64,000 bases of DNA from Jeongeupia chitinilytica. Its GTDB lineage: Bacteria > Pseudomonadota > Gammaproteobacteria > Burkholderiales > Chitinibacteraceae. A program made the translations under genes and the position numbers. Positions 16,918 through 24,272 of the stretch are shown one piece after another (within the stretch, counting starts at the first letter, position 1; each line of letters begins with the position of its first letter). The notes below the pieces were generated by a model. That model did not search any database, was not told the origin of the DNA, and saw nothing but the letters and a program-made list of their open reading frames with translations. The stretch covers positions 186,001 to 250,000 of the forward strand of contig NZ_BMYO01000005.1 of NCBI RefSeq assembly GCF_014652315.1, given 5' to 3'.

Positions 16918-17148
16918 TCAGGCGAGGGTGGTTTCCTCGCAGCGGGCGACGAGTTCGGACAATTTGAGTCCGAGCGCCTGCGCAAGCTTGGCCATGGTGT
17001 GCAACGACGGCACGACCGCGCCGCGCTCGATCTCGCCCAGATAGGAGCGGTTGAGGTCGGCGCGCTCGGCGAGGGCCTCCTGCGACCAGGCATGGGATTC
17101 GCGGGCGTGCCGGATGATCCGGCCGAAGTGCAGATAGCGGCTCGTCAT
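16918..17148 (-). CDS. Small XRE-family transcriptional regulator
   Basis: This 76-residue protein is almost entirely one Cro/C1-type helix-turn-helix domain. The HTH core is SQEALAERADLNRSYLGEIE (about 22-41), followed by the stabilising helices TMAKLAQALGLKLSELVARC. There is no effector domain. It overlaps the serine acetyltransferase stop by 4 bp (ATGA), and 108 bp separate it from the encapsulin start. Its place inside the sulfur operon and two similar AT-rich dyads nearby suggest it regulates this operon. That is inference from context. Confidence 0.88.
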   Translation of the reverse strand: MTSRYLHFGRIIRHARESHAWSQEALAERADLNRSYLGEIERGAVVPSLHTMAKLAQALGLKLSELVARCEETTLA

Positions 17149-18110
17149 GTAGTCGCCTCGTCCTGGGTCTGCTGGCGCAGGCTGGCCTGCGTGATGATGC
17201 TGCCGGGCGGAACGCTGCGCGTCAGCCAGACATTGCCGCCGATGGCCGAGCCGTGGCCGATGGTGATGCGGCCGAGAATCGTGGCGCCGGCGTAGATCAC
17301 GACGTCGTCGCCGACAGTGGGGTGGCGCGGCAGGCCCTTGTGCAGTGCGCCGCTGGCGTCGGTGTCGAAGCGCTTGGCGCCCAGCGTGACGGCTTGGTAC
17401 AGCCGCACGCGTTCGCCGATGACGGCCGTTTCGCCGATGACGACACCGGTGCCGTGATCGATGAAGAAACCGCGACCGATCCGCGCGCCGGGGTGGATGT
17501 CGATGCCGGTTTCGGCGTGAGCGAGTTCGGCGACGATGCGGGCCAGCAGCGGAACGCCGAGCACGTACAGCGCGTGGGCGAGACGGTGATGGATGATGGC
17601 GATGATGCCGGGATAGCACAGCAGGATTTCGTCGACGCTGCGCGCGGCCGGGTCGCCGAGGTAGGCGGCTTCGACATCGCTGTCGAGTAGCCGGCGGATC
17701 TCGGGCAGCCCGGTGGCAAAGGTCCGGACGATGTCGCGGGCCTGCTGGTCGAGCTGGGTGCCGGCGTCGTCCGGCCGGGTGCGGCCGGCGAAGTTGAGTT
17801 CGAGCTTGACCTGGCCGAGCAGCGCATTGAGCGCCGAGTCGAGCGTGTGACCGACGTAGAAATCCTCGCTGGCCGGGCGCAGGTCGGCCGGCCCCAGCCG
17901 CAGCGGAAACAGCGCACCGCGCAGGGCGTGGGCGATCGTGGTCAGGACATCGCGGGAAGGCAGCTCGCGGCTGCTGGGTTCGGGCAGGCGCTGTTGCGAG
18001 GTCCGCCACTGGCTGCGGATGGTGCGCAGGTCGGCAACGATCTGGTGCAGCGGCCACAGGCTGCTGTCGGTGGCCGGAGTGACAAGCGGGGGCGTGTCGG
18101 CGATCTTCAT
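17145..18110 (-). CDS. Serine O-acetyltransferase, EpsC type
   Basis: This 321-residue enzyme acetylates L-serine with acetyl-CoA to make O-acetylserine, the carbon acceptor for cysteine synthesis. The N-terminal two thirds are helical (DEILLCYPGIIAIIHHRLAH is the typical entry to the catalytic part). The C-terminal left-handed beta helix contains hexapeptide repeats IHPGARIGRGFFIDHGTGVV, IGETAVIGERVRLYQAVTLG, and VGDDVVIYAGATILGRITIG, with the active-site Asp-His in FIDHGTG. The long N-terminal region fits the EpsC branch rather than classic CysE. It starts 3 bp after the rhodanese stop and overlaps the XRE gene. Family 2A encapsulin loci often include such an enzyme. Confidence 0.93.
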   Translation of the reverse strand: MKIADTPPLVTPATDSSLWPLHQIVADLRTIRSQWRTSQQRLPEPSSRELPSRDVLTTIAHALRGALFPLRLGPADLRPASEDFYVGHTLDSALNALLGQVKLELNFAGRTRPDDAGTQLDQQARDIVRTFATGLPEIRRLLDSDVEAAYLGDPAARSVDEILLCYPGIIAIIHHRLAHALYVLGVPLLARIVAELAHAETGIDIHPGARIGRGFFIDHGTGVVIGETAVIGERVRLYQAVTLGAKRFDTDASGALHKGLPRHPTVGDDVVIYAGATILGRITIGHGSAIGGNVWLTRSVPPGSIITQASLRQQTQDEATT

Positions 18111-18113
18111 GGT

Positions 18114-18617
18114 TCAGTCCTGCAGCCAGGGCAGGTCATGGTGGCGCCAGCCACCGATCGTGCCGCGCCGCTGCTGCGCGTCCAGTTCGCCCTCGAAGCC
18201 TTCCAGCACGTTGAAGACCTGGCTGAAGCCGGCCTTGCTGGCCGCCGTTGCGGCTTCGGCCGAGCGTTTGCCGCTGCGGCACAGCAGCAGCAGTACCGCA
18301 TCCTTGCCGCCGGTCCTGGTTTCCAGTTCCTTCACGAAGCGCGGGTTGCGGTTCAGTGCGGTGCCCGATGCCCAAGGAACGTTGAGTGTGCCGGGCACGG
18401 CACCGACGAACTTCACTTCCTCGGGCGAGCGCACGTCGACCAGCCGCGCTGCACCATCGCCGACCAGCTGCCAGGCCTCTTGGGGCGTGACGCTGCCTGC
18501 AAACGCAGCGTGTGCCGGGTCGAGTCGCTGGCGTGCCGCAATCAGCAAGGGATGCGCGTTGGCCGGGCGACCTGCGTTGGGGCTGTCGGTCTGCGGGGCG
18601 AGGGCGGTATTGGACAT
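18114..18617 (-). CDS. Rhodanese-like sulfurtransferase
   Basis: This 167-residue protein has a single rhodanese domain (about 43-160) with RLVDVRSPEEVKFVGAVPGT, and the active-site loop CRSGKRS, where Cys113 would carry the persulfide. An N-terminal extension of about 40 residues has no signal peptide, so it is probably cytoplasmic. The start at 18617 has AGGAGAAG upstream. It is the first gene of the encapsulin sulfur operon and could receive sulfane sulfur from, or hand it to, the desulfurase-shell system. The exact acceptor is unknown. Confidence 0.93.
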   Translation of the reverse strand: MSNTALAPQTDSPNAGRPANAHPLLIAARQRLDPAHAAFAGSVTPQEAWQLVGDGAARLVDVRSPEEVKFVGAVPGTLNVPWASGTALNRNPRFVKELETRTGGKDAVLLLLCRSGKRSAEAATAASKAGFSQVFNVLEGFEGELDAQQRRGTIGGWRHHDLPWLQD

Positions 18618-18705
18618 CTGGTTCTTCTCCTGTCTGGGCAATGTCGCGCTGCCGGTTTGCGCGATCTGGTCCGGGCAGGATAAAAATCAGGCGATTGGTC
18701 GTAAA

Positions 18706-18721
18706 GGAATATCAAATATTC
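18706..18721 (-). promoter_or_regulatory. AT-rich dyad ahead of the rhodanese gene
   Basis: GGAATATCAAATATTC contains a perfect GAATAT/ATATTC inverted repeat with a 3-bp centre, followed by TTATTCC. It lies about 89 bp upstream of the first gene of the encapsulin operon and resembles the element at 16836-16852. The patch is strikingly AT-rich for this genome and is probably part of the operon's promoter/operator region. Confidence 0.5.
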
Positions 18722-18824
18722 AATTTATTCCTAGTGGTTATTTGTCGGTGTAATGTTGTGGCCGCGATCGCCAACAACCGGATCAAACCGGAAATGCCCG
18801 CGCGGGATACCATCACAATGGGCG

Positions 18825-18850
18825 CAAAAAAGCCCCGCGGTTGCGGGGCT
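18825..18850 (-). terminator. Intrinsic terminator after the CHAD gene
   Basis: AGCCCCGC and GCGGGGCT arms with a T run on the minus strand (A run at 18826-18831 on plus) lie directly past the stop of the CHAD-domain gene. Confidence 0.85.
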
Positions 18851-18881
18851 GTGCCGGTGACCGCGGCGGTTGTACGCTGCT

Positions 18882-19652
18882 TCAGCCTTTCAGGACCCTT
18901 GCCAGCGCCCAGACCGCAGCATCGGCGTTGGCGAGGCCATGGTGACGTGCCGCTTGCCAGGCTTCGGCAAGGGCCGGGTCGAACTGACCGCCGTACCGCT
19001 GATGCAGGACGTCCAGATCATGCAGATGGCCCAGTGCTTCCTGTGCTGGCTTGCACTGCGGGCCGAAGCGCTGCCAGCGCTTGTCCAGCCACAAGGCCTG
19101 ACCGTCGTGCAGATAGCGCGCCTTTTTGACGAGCAGACGGGCCGCGTGCCATTGGCTGGCAGGGGTGGCGGGCGTCAGCTGCTCGAGGGTACGGTGCATT
19201 TTGCGCCGCGCGCGTCGTGTGGCCAGCCGGCTGCCGGCTTCCAGTCGCGTCTGATCGAGTGCATCGACGGCCTGCAGAACGCGCAGGTGCAGCGTATCGA
19301 TGGCGGTGCCGTGCAAGGTCAGCACGGTAACCAGCGTCGTCTGTTCAGCGGCCGGTGTCAGTGTTGCCAGCAGTGCCCCGCTGCCCGGCAGGGTGGCCAG
19401 CAGCGCAAGGACCACCTCGTCGTCACGCAAGACATTGGTGTCGTGGGCCAGTGCACCCAGTTCGGCACGGATGATGGCGATGTCCGGTCGAGCGGCAAAC
19501 GGTGCCAGCGAGGCCCGCAAGCCGCGCACGGCAACGCGCAGTGTGTGCAAGGCCTCCGGGTCGTCGCTGCCGGCTTGCAACGCGGCGTATGCGGCTTCGA
19601 TTGCGAGCGCGTCCCGTCTGAGCCGCCGTTGCCAGCGCCGCAGCCGGTTCAT
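18882..19652 (-). CDS. CHAD domain-containing protein
   Basis: This 256-residue, all-helical protein is rich in Arg, Ala and His and matches the CHAD family. The typical features are an early ALHTLRVAVRGLRASLAPF helix, a conserved LRDDEV segment, LATRRARRKMHRTL, and WHAARLLVKKARYLHD, giving a basic surface for polyphosphate or other polyanions. CHAD proteins bind polyphosphate granules and often occur near phosphate genes. No CYTH domain is fused. The start at 19652 lies 2 bp beyond the stop of the HAD hydrolase, so the two form an operon. Confidence 0.85.
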   Translation of the reverse strand: MNRLRRWQRRLRRDALAIEAAYAALQAGSDDPEALHTLRVAVRGLRASLAPFAARPDIAIIRAELGALAHDTNVLRDDEVVLALLATLPGSGALLATLTPAAEQTTLVTVLTLHGTAIDTLHLRVLQAVDALDQTRLEAGSRLATRRARRKMHRTLEQLTPATPASQWHAARLLVKKARYLHDGQALWLDKRWQRFGPQCKPAQEALGHLHDLDVLHQRYGGQFDPALAEAWQAARHHGLANADAAVWALARVLKG

Positions 19653-19654
19653 GA

Positions 19655-20332
19655 TCAGACCTGCTCCGGGGCGGTCTGCGCCTGCACCCAGGTGAGTGCA
19701 TCGTGCAGCGAGCCGAACACCGGCACCTCCAGCGTCAGCGTGTGGGCATCGGGCTGGCGCAGGTCGGGAATCATCGCGACGCGGCAACCGGCCGAATGCG
19801 CTGCCTTGACGCCGAAATTCGAATCCTCGAAGGCAAAGCAGTCGCCGGCCGCCACGCCGAGCGCACTGGCCGCGGCCAAGTAGATGTCGGGTGCCGGCTT
19901 CGGGTGGACGATTTCGTCGCCGCAGCGGCTGGCGCTGAGGTAGTCCCAGAGTCCGGCCGCCTTGAGGTGATGCTCGGCGATGCTGCGGCGGGTCGACGTC
20001 GCCACGGCGATCGGGATGCCGCGATCACGGAACCAGTCGAACAGCGCGTGTACGCCGGACTTCAGCGGAATCGGCGCTTCGGTCAGTTTCAGGTAGTGGC
20101 GATGCGTCGTGTCACGGATGGCGTTGACCGGGAAGTCCGGGCCAAGCTCGCCGGTGAGGTAGGTTTCCACCTTGCTCGAATGCATGCCGACCATGCCGAG
20201 GACGACAGATTCGTCGATCGATACGCCCAGCTCGTCGGCCGCGTGTTGCCAGGCACGGCAGGCAATCCGTTCGGTATCGAGCAACAGGCCGTCCATGTCG
20301 AAAATGGCACCGCGGGCGGGGAAGGGCTGCAT
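19655..20332 (-). CDS. HAD-superfamily hydrolase, beta-phosphoglucomutase-like
   Basis: This 225-residue phosphatase-fold protein has all four HAD motifs: FDMDG (Asp12, Asp14) with DTE, the VATSTRR serine/threonine motif, the Lys in HPKPAPDIY, and the acidic FEDSNFGVKAA motif. The cap domain (about 25-90) is the helical C1 type found in sugar phosphate phosphatases and mutases. The substrate is not predictable from sequence. The start at 20332 (MQPFPARGAI) fits domain limits. It is followed at once by the CHAD gene and faces ychJ in a divergent arrangement with 76 bp between. Confidence 0.9.
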   Translation of the reverse strand: MQPFPARGAIFDMDGLLLDTERIACRAWQHAADELGVSIDESVVLGMVGMHSSKVETYLTGELGPDFPVNAIRDTTHRHYLKLTEAPIPLKSGVHALFDWFRDRGIPIAVATSTRRSIAEHHLKAAGLWDYLSASRCGDEIVHPKPAPDIYLAAASALGVAAGDCFAFEDSNFGVKAAHSAGCRVAMIPDLRQPDAHTLTLEVPVFGSLHDALTWVQAQTAPEQV

Positions 20333-20408
20333 CGCAGATAATCCGGGTTTCCAGTAAAGCGGTAGTTTAACCGATGCGGCCGTCCGGCCGCAGCGAAGGG
20401 GGAAATCC

Positions 20409-20810
20409 ATGTCAAAACGCAAACCGCAGCCCGGCGACTGTCCGTGCGGCAGCGGCCTGATCTATGCAGCGTGCTGTGGCCGCTATCACGCCGGGCAACC
20501 GGCGCCGGATGCCGAGGCGCTGATGCGCTCGCGCTACTGCGCCTACGTGCTCGGACTCGAGCCCTACCTGCTGGCGAGCTGGGCGCCGGAAACCCGACCG
20601 GCATCGCTCGGTCTGGCCGACGACGCTCCGATCAAATGGCTCCGCCTTGAAGTGGCCGGACACTTTCCGGCCGGCGACACCGCCGAGGTTGCCTTTACCG
20701 CCTTCTACAAGGCCGGGGGCAAGGCGGAGCGGCTGACCGAGCGCAGCCGCTTCCGTCGTGACCCGCAAGCAGGCTGGCTGTACATCGACGGTGACGTCGA
20801 CGCGGGTTGA
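20409..20810 (+). CDS. YchJ family protein (UPF0225)
   Basis: This 133-residue protein starts with a SEC-C-like zinc motif, CPCGSGLIYAACCGRYHAG, containing the paired cysteines, followed by RSRYCAYVLG and the AEVAFTAFYK and RSRFRRD strands typical of the YchJ M domain (an NTF2-like fold). Length is normal for the family. Function is unknown. The AAGGGGGAAA sequence just upstream provides a ribosome binding site. It is divergent from the HAD gene. Confidence 0.88.
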   Translation: MSKRKPQPGDCPCGSGLIYAACCGRYHAGQPAPDAEALMRSRYCAYVLGLEPYLLASWAPETRPASLGLADDAPIKWLRLEVAGHFPAGDTAEVAFTAFYKAGGKAERLTERSRFRRDPQAGWLYIDGDVDAG

Positions 20811-20887
20811 GTCGGGCCACTGATGCACCGGAAGCGGCCGTCCGGCCGGGCCGGTTGTGCGTTTGTGGTGCCGATGCGTCAAAATTA

Positions 20888-20899
20888 AAACGATCGTTT
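20888..20899 (+). promoter_or_regulatory. Palindromic site upstream of the TetR gene (1)
   Basis: AAACGATCGTTT is a perfect 12-bp palindrome 95 bp before the regulator gene. With the stronger site at 20938-20955 it resembles the GAAAC/GTTTC-type boxes bound by PsrA/FadP-like TetR repressors of fatty-acid genes. Confidence 0.45.
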
Positions 20900-20937
20900 G
20901 CTTCAATGCTTGACGCAGGTCAACGCGAAGCGTACTT

Positions 20938-20955
20938 TTCAAACATGTGTTTGAA
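20938..20955 (+). promoter_or_regulatory. Palindromic operator upstream of the TetR gene (2)
   Basis: TTCAAACATGTGTTTGAA has perfect 8-bp arms around a 2-bp centre and lies 38 bp before the regulator's start codon. Its CAAAC/GTTTG halves fit the operator class of PsrA/FadP-type fatty-acid regulators, so autoregulation and control of fadE are likely. Confidence 0.6.
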
Positions 20956-20993
20956 ATTGTGATCGGTCGATTACAAAACACAAGGAGCAGAAG

Positions 20994-21641
20994 ATGGCTG
21001 AATCGGCCAAAGCACTCGAAACCTCGGCGCGCATCCTCGATGCCGCCGAAAAGCTGTTTGTCGAACATGGCTTCCATGCCACGTCGATGCGACTGATCAC
21101 GCAGGCTGCCGGCGTCAACATCGCTGCGGTCAATTACTACTTCGGTTCGAAGGACGGCCTGTTCAAGGCCGTGTTCGAGCGCCGTGCCGAGCCGTTCTCG
21201 CAACTGATGCTTGCACACCTGGAAGAGGCCGAGCGTGCCAATCCGGTGCCGAGCGCGCTGCAGATCGTCCACGCCTTCACCAACGCCGCGCTGCAGATGG
21301 GCAACGAGCCCGACTACGGTGGCCAGCTGTTCGTGAAGCTGCTGGCACGCACCTTCGTCGAGCCGCATCCGGCGCTGAAGGAAAGCATGCCGCGCCGCTA
21401 CGGCGAAGTTTCGCGCCGCTACATCGCCGCACTGGGCCGGGCCATGCCGCACCTGTCCGAGCTCGAACTGCACTGGCGTTTCCATTTCCTGTCGAGCGCG
21501 CTGTTCAACGCGTTCGCCGGCAACAACGTGCTGCGTCTGTTCATGGCGCAACCCATCGTCAACGCGCGGGACCCGGAGCTGGTCGCGCGCATGCTGCTGC
21601 CGTTTGTCGTCGCGGGGCTCAATGCCCCGTCTGCCGGCTGA
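20994..21641 (+). CDS. TetR-family regulator of fatty-acid degradation (PsrA/FadP-like)
   Basis: This 215-residue regulator has an N-terminal TetR HTH (about 10-56; ILDAAEKLFVEHGFHATSMRLITQAAGVNIAAVNYYFGSKD in pieces) and a C-terminal helical ligand domain starting FKAVFERRAEPF. The sequence style and its place 35 bp upstream of fadE match the TetR regulators that sense acyl-CoA and repress beta-oxidation genes in betaproteobacteria. AAGGAG precedes the ATG. Two palindromic operators lie just upstream. Assignment to PsrA versus FadP needs alignment; regulation of the adjacent genes is inference. Confidence 0.85.
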   Translation: MAESAKALETSARILDAAEKLFVEHGFHATSMRLITQAAGVNIAAVNYYFGSKDGLFKAVFERRAEPFSQLMLAHLEEAERANPVPSALQIVHAFTNAALQMGNEPDYGGQLFVKLLARTFVEPHPALKESMPRRYGEVSRRYIAALGRAMPHLSELELHWRFHFLSSALFNAFAGNNVLRLFMAQPIVNARDPELVARMLLPFVVAGLNAPSAG

Positions 21642-21676
21642 CGTCTGCTTTTCCCCTCAAGAGGAGAGAGTTCATC

Positions 21677-24133
21677 ATGACCGCACTGATCGGAATCGCC
21701 GTTGTTCTGGTCGCCTTTTTGGTGCTCGCGTACAAGCGGGCACCGTTGTGGCTGACGTCCCTCGTGGTCCTGGCAGGTCTGGGCTACTGTATCGCCGTGC
21801 AAGGTGCGCACTGGGGCTGGGGTGCGGGCGCGCTCGCCGTGCTTGCGGTGCTGAACCTCAAGCCGCTGCGCCGCGCGATCGTCACCGGTCCGCTGTTCTC
21901 TGTCTTCAAGAAAATCACCCCGCCGATGTCGCAGACCGAACAGGAAGCGATCGACGCCGGCACCGTCTGGTGGGACCGTGACCTGTTCTCGGGCAAGCCC
22001 GACTACAACAAGCTGCACAGCTATCCGGCGCCGAAGCTGACTGCCGAGGAAGAGGCCTTCCTCAACGGCCCGACCGAAACGCTGTGCCAGATGCTCGACG
22101 ACTGGCAGATCACGCAGGAAACCAAGGATCTGCCGCCCGAAGTCTGGCAGTTCATCAAGGACAACGGCTTCCTGGGCATGATCATCAAGAAGCAGTTCGG
22201 CGGGAAGGAGTTCTCGAACTACGCCCACGCCCGCGTCGTCACCAAGATCGCCACCCGTTCGGGCTCGGCCGCGGTGACCGTGATGGTGCCGAACTCGCTC
22301 GGCCCGGGTGAACTGCTGCAGCACTACGGCACCGACGCGCAGAAGAACTACTATCTGCCGCGCCTTGCCAAGGGTCTCGACATTCCGTGCTTCGCACTGA
22401 CCAGCCCGGAAGCGGGTTCGGACGCCGGCGGCATTCCCGACTACGGCATCGTCTGCCGCGGCAGCTACACCGATCCGCGTACCGGCGAGAAGCACGACAA
22501 CGTGCTCGGCATGCGCGTGACCTGGGAAAAGCGCTACATCACGCTCGGCCCGGTCGCGACCGTGCTCGGCCTGGCGTTCAAGCTCTACGACCCGGAGCAT
22601 CTGCTCGGCGACAAGGAAGACATCGGCATCACCTGCGCGCTGATTCCGACCAACCACGAAGGCGTGAGCATCGGCCGTCGCCACTATCCGGGTACCGCGA
22701 CGTTCCAGAACGGCCCGAACTGGGGCAAGGACGTGTTCATTCCGATGGACTGGATCATCGGCGGCAAGGATTACGTCGGCCAGGGCTGGCGCATGCTGGT
22801 CGAGTGCCTGTCGGTCGGCCGCTGCATCTCGCTGCCGGCGATGTCGGTCGCCTCGGGCAAGCTCGCCTCGTACACCACCGGTGCCTATGCCCGCATCCGC
22901 AACCAGTTCGGCATGTCGATCGGCAAGTTCGAAGGTGTCGACGAAGCACTGGGCCGGATCGGTGGCTTCACCTATCAGATGGATGCCGCACAACGTCTGG
23001 CGCTGACTGCGCTCGATCTGGGCGAAAAGCCGTCGGTGCTGTCGGGCATCCTCAAGTACCACAACACCGAACGCATGCGCAAAACCATCAACGACGCGAT
23101 GGACGTGCATGCCGGCAAGGCCGTCTGCACCGGTCCGCGCAACTACCTGGCGCTCGGTTATGGCGCGATTCCGGTCGCGATCACGGTCGAGGGCGCGAAC
23201 ATCCTGACCCGGTCGATGATCATCTTCGGTCAGGGCGCCATCCGCTGTCATCCGTTCGTGCTGAAGGAAATGCGCGCGGCCATGGGCAACGACGGCAAGG
23301 CCTTCGACGACGCGGTGATCGGTCATATCGGCTTCACGGTATCGAACGCGGTGCGTGCGCTGGTGCTCGGCGCAACCGGTGCCAAGCTGGCCGGCGGCGG
23401 CAAGAGCGGCCCGACCGCGCAGTACTATCGCGACATCACGCGTCTGTCGTCGGCATTCGCCTTCCTCGCCGACATGGGCATGGCCTCGCTCGGCGGCAGC
23501 CTGAAGTTCAAGGAAAAGCTGTCGGCCCGTCTCGGCGACATGCTGTCGAACCTGTACATCGCCACTGCGTCACTGAAGAAGTTCGAGGACGACGGTGCGC
23601 CGAAGGAAGACCTGCCGCTGCTGCGCTGGGCCGTCGAGACCGCGCTGTTCGATTGCCAGGAAGCCATGAACGGTTTTCTCGCCAACCACCCGAGCGGTGC
23701 GCTGGCGTGGCTGATGCGCCGCGTGGTGTTCCCGTTCGGCCAGTCGTACAAGCCGGCCAGCGACCGCACCGGCACCGCTGTCGCCAAGCTGCTGATGGAG
23801 CCGTCGGCCTCGCGGGATCGCCTGGTGCACTACATGTACCGCTCGAAGGACGAGAACGATGCCGTCGGCGTGCTGGAGCATGCACTGAAGGCCGTGATCG
23901 AGACCGAAGCACTCGAAGGCAAGCTGCGCAGCGCGCAGCGCAAGGGTCAGCTGGCCGGCATCACCGCGCAGGACAAGCTCGACGACGCGCGCAGCAAGGG
24001 CCTGATCAACGACATCGAATTCGCCGCGGTGCAGCGTGCACGCCGCCTGAAGCGCGAAGTGATCATGGTCGACGACTTCGATCCGCAGCTGGCGATGGCC
24101 GATTCTGGTGCAATCCACCGCAAAGTGATCTGA
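21677..24133 (+). CDS. fadE: Acyl-CoA dehydrogenase FadE
   Basis: This 818-residue protein matches the long FadE type of acyl-CoA dehydrogenase (E. coli FadE is of similar size), which starts beta-oxidation by making trans-2-enoyl-CoA. Two hydrophobic segments (about 5-22 and 30-60) anchor it to the inner membrane. The dehydrogenase domain follows, with ITPPMSQTEQEAIDAGTVWW, FALTSPEAGSDAGG, EGANILTRSMIIFGQGAIRC and the long FadE-specific C-terminal domain with LLMEPSASRDRL. GAGGAGAGAG supplies the ribosome binding site. It sits 35 bp after the TetR gene and is probably co-transcribed with it. Confidence 0.96.
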   Translation: MTALIGIAVVLVAFLVLAYKRAPLWLTSLVVLAGLGYCIAVQGAHWGWGAGALAVLAVLNLKPLRRAIVTGPLFSVFKKITPPMSQTEQEAIDAGTVWWDRDLFSGKPDYNKLHSYPAPKLTAEEEAFLNGPTETLCQMLDDWQITQETKDLPPEVWQFIKDNGFLGMIIKKQFGGKEFSNYAHARVVTKIATRSGSAAVTVMVPNSLGPGELLQHYGTDAQKNYYLPRLAKGLDIPCFALTSPEAGSDAGGIPDYGIVCRGSYTDPRTGEKHDNVLGMRVTWEKRYITLGPVATVLGLAFKLYDPEHLLGDKEDIGITCALIPTNHEGVSIGRRHYPGTATFQNGPNWGKDVFIPMDWIIGGKDYVGQGWRMLVECLSVGRCISLPAMSVASGKLASYTTGAYARIRNQFGMSIGKFEGVDEALGRIGGFTYQMDAAQRLALTALDLGEKPSVLSGILKYHNTERMRKTINDAMDVHAGKAVCTGPRNYLALGYGAIPVAITVEGANILTRSMIIFGQGAIRCHPFVLKEMRAAMGNDGKAFDDAVIGHIGFTVSNAVRALVLGATGAKLAGGGKSGPTAQYYRDITRLSSAFAFLADMGMASLGGSLKFKEKLSARLGDMLSNLYIATASLKKFEDDGAPKEDLPLLRWAVETALFDCQEAMNGFLANHPSGALAWLMRRVVFPFGQSYKPASDRTGTAVAKLLMEPSASRDRLVHYMYRSKDENDAVGVLEHALKAVIETEALEGKLRSAQRKGQLAGITAQDKLDDARSKGLINDIEFAAVQRARRLKREVIMVDDFDPQLAMADSGAIHRKVI

Positions 24134-24157
24134 ACGTGCAACGAAACGGGGCGATAG

Positions 24158-24179
24158 GTAGTGTGATTATTGACACTAC
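24158..24179. promoter_or_regulatory. Inverted repeat between fadE and fadL
   Basis: GTAGTGT and ACACTAC form perfect 7-bp arms around an 8-bp AT-rich centre. There is no T run, so an operator for fadL is more likely than a terminator. No known regulator motif is recognised. Confidence 0.4.
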
Positions 24180-24272
24180 ATCGCCAGTGCCGAACCATAG
24201 ATAAATCGCTCGTTTTAAAAGAGTGATTCACAAACAAAGCTTGCAGCACTGCTGCGTCTAAGGAGAGCACGA

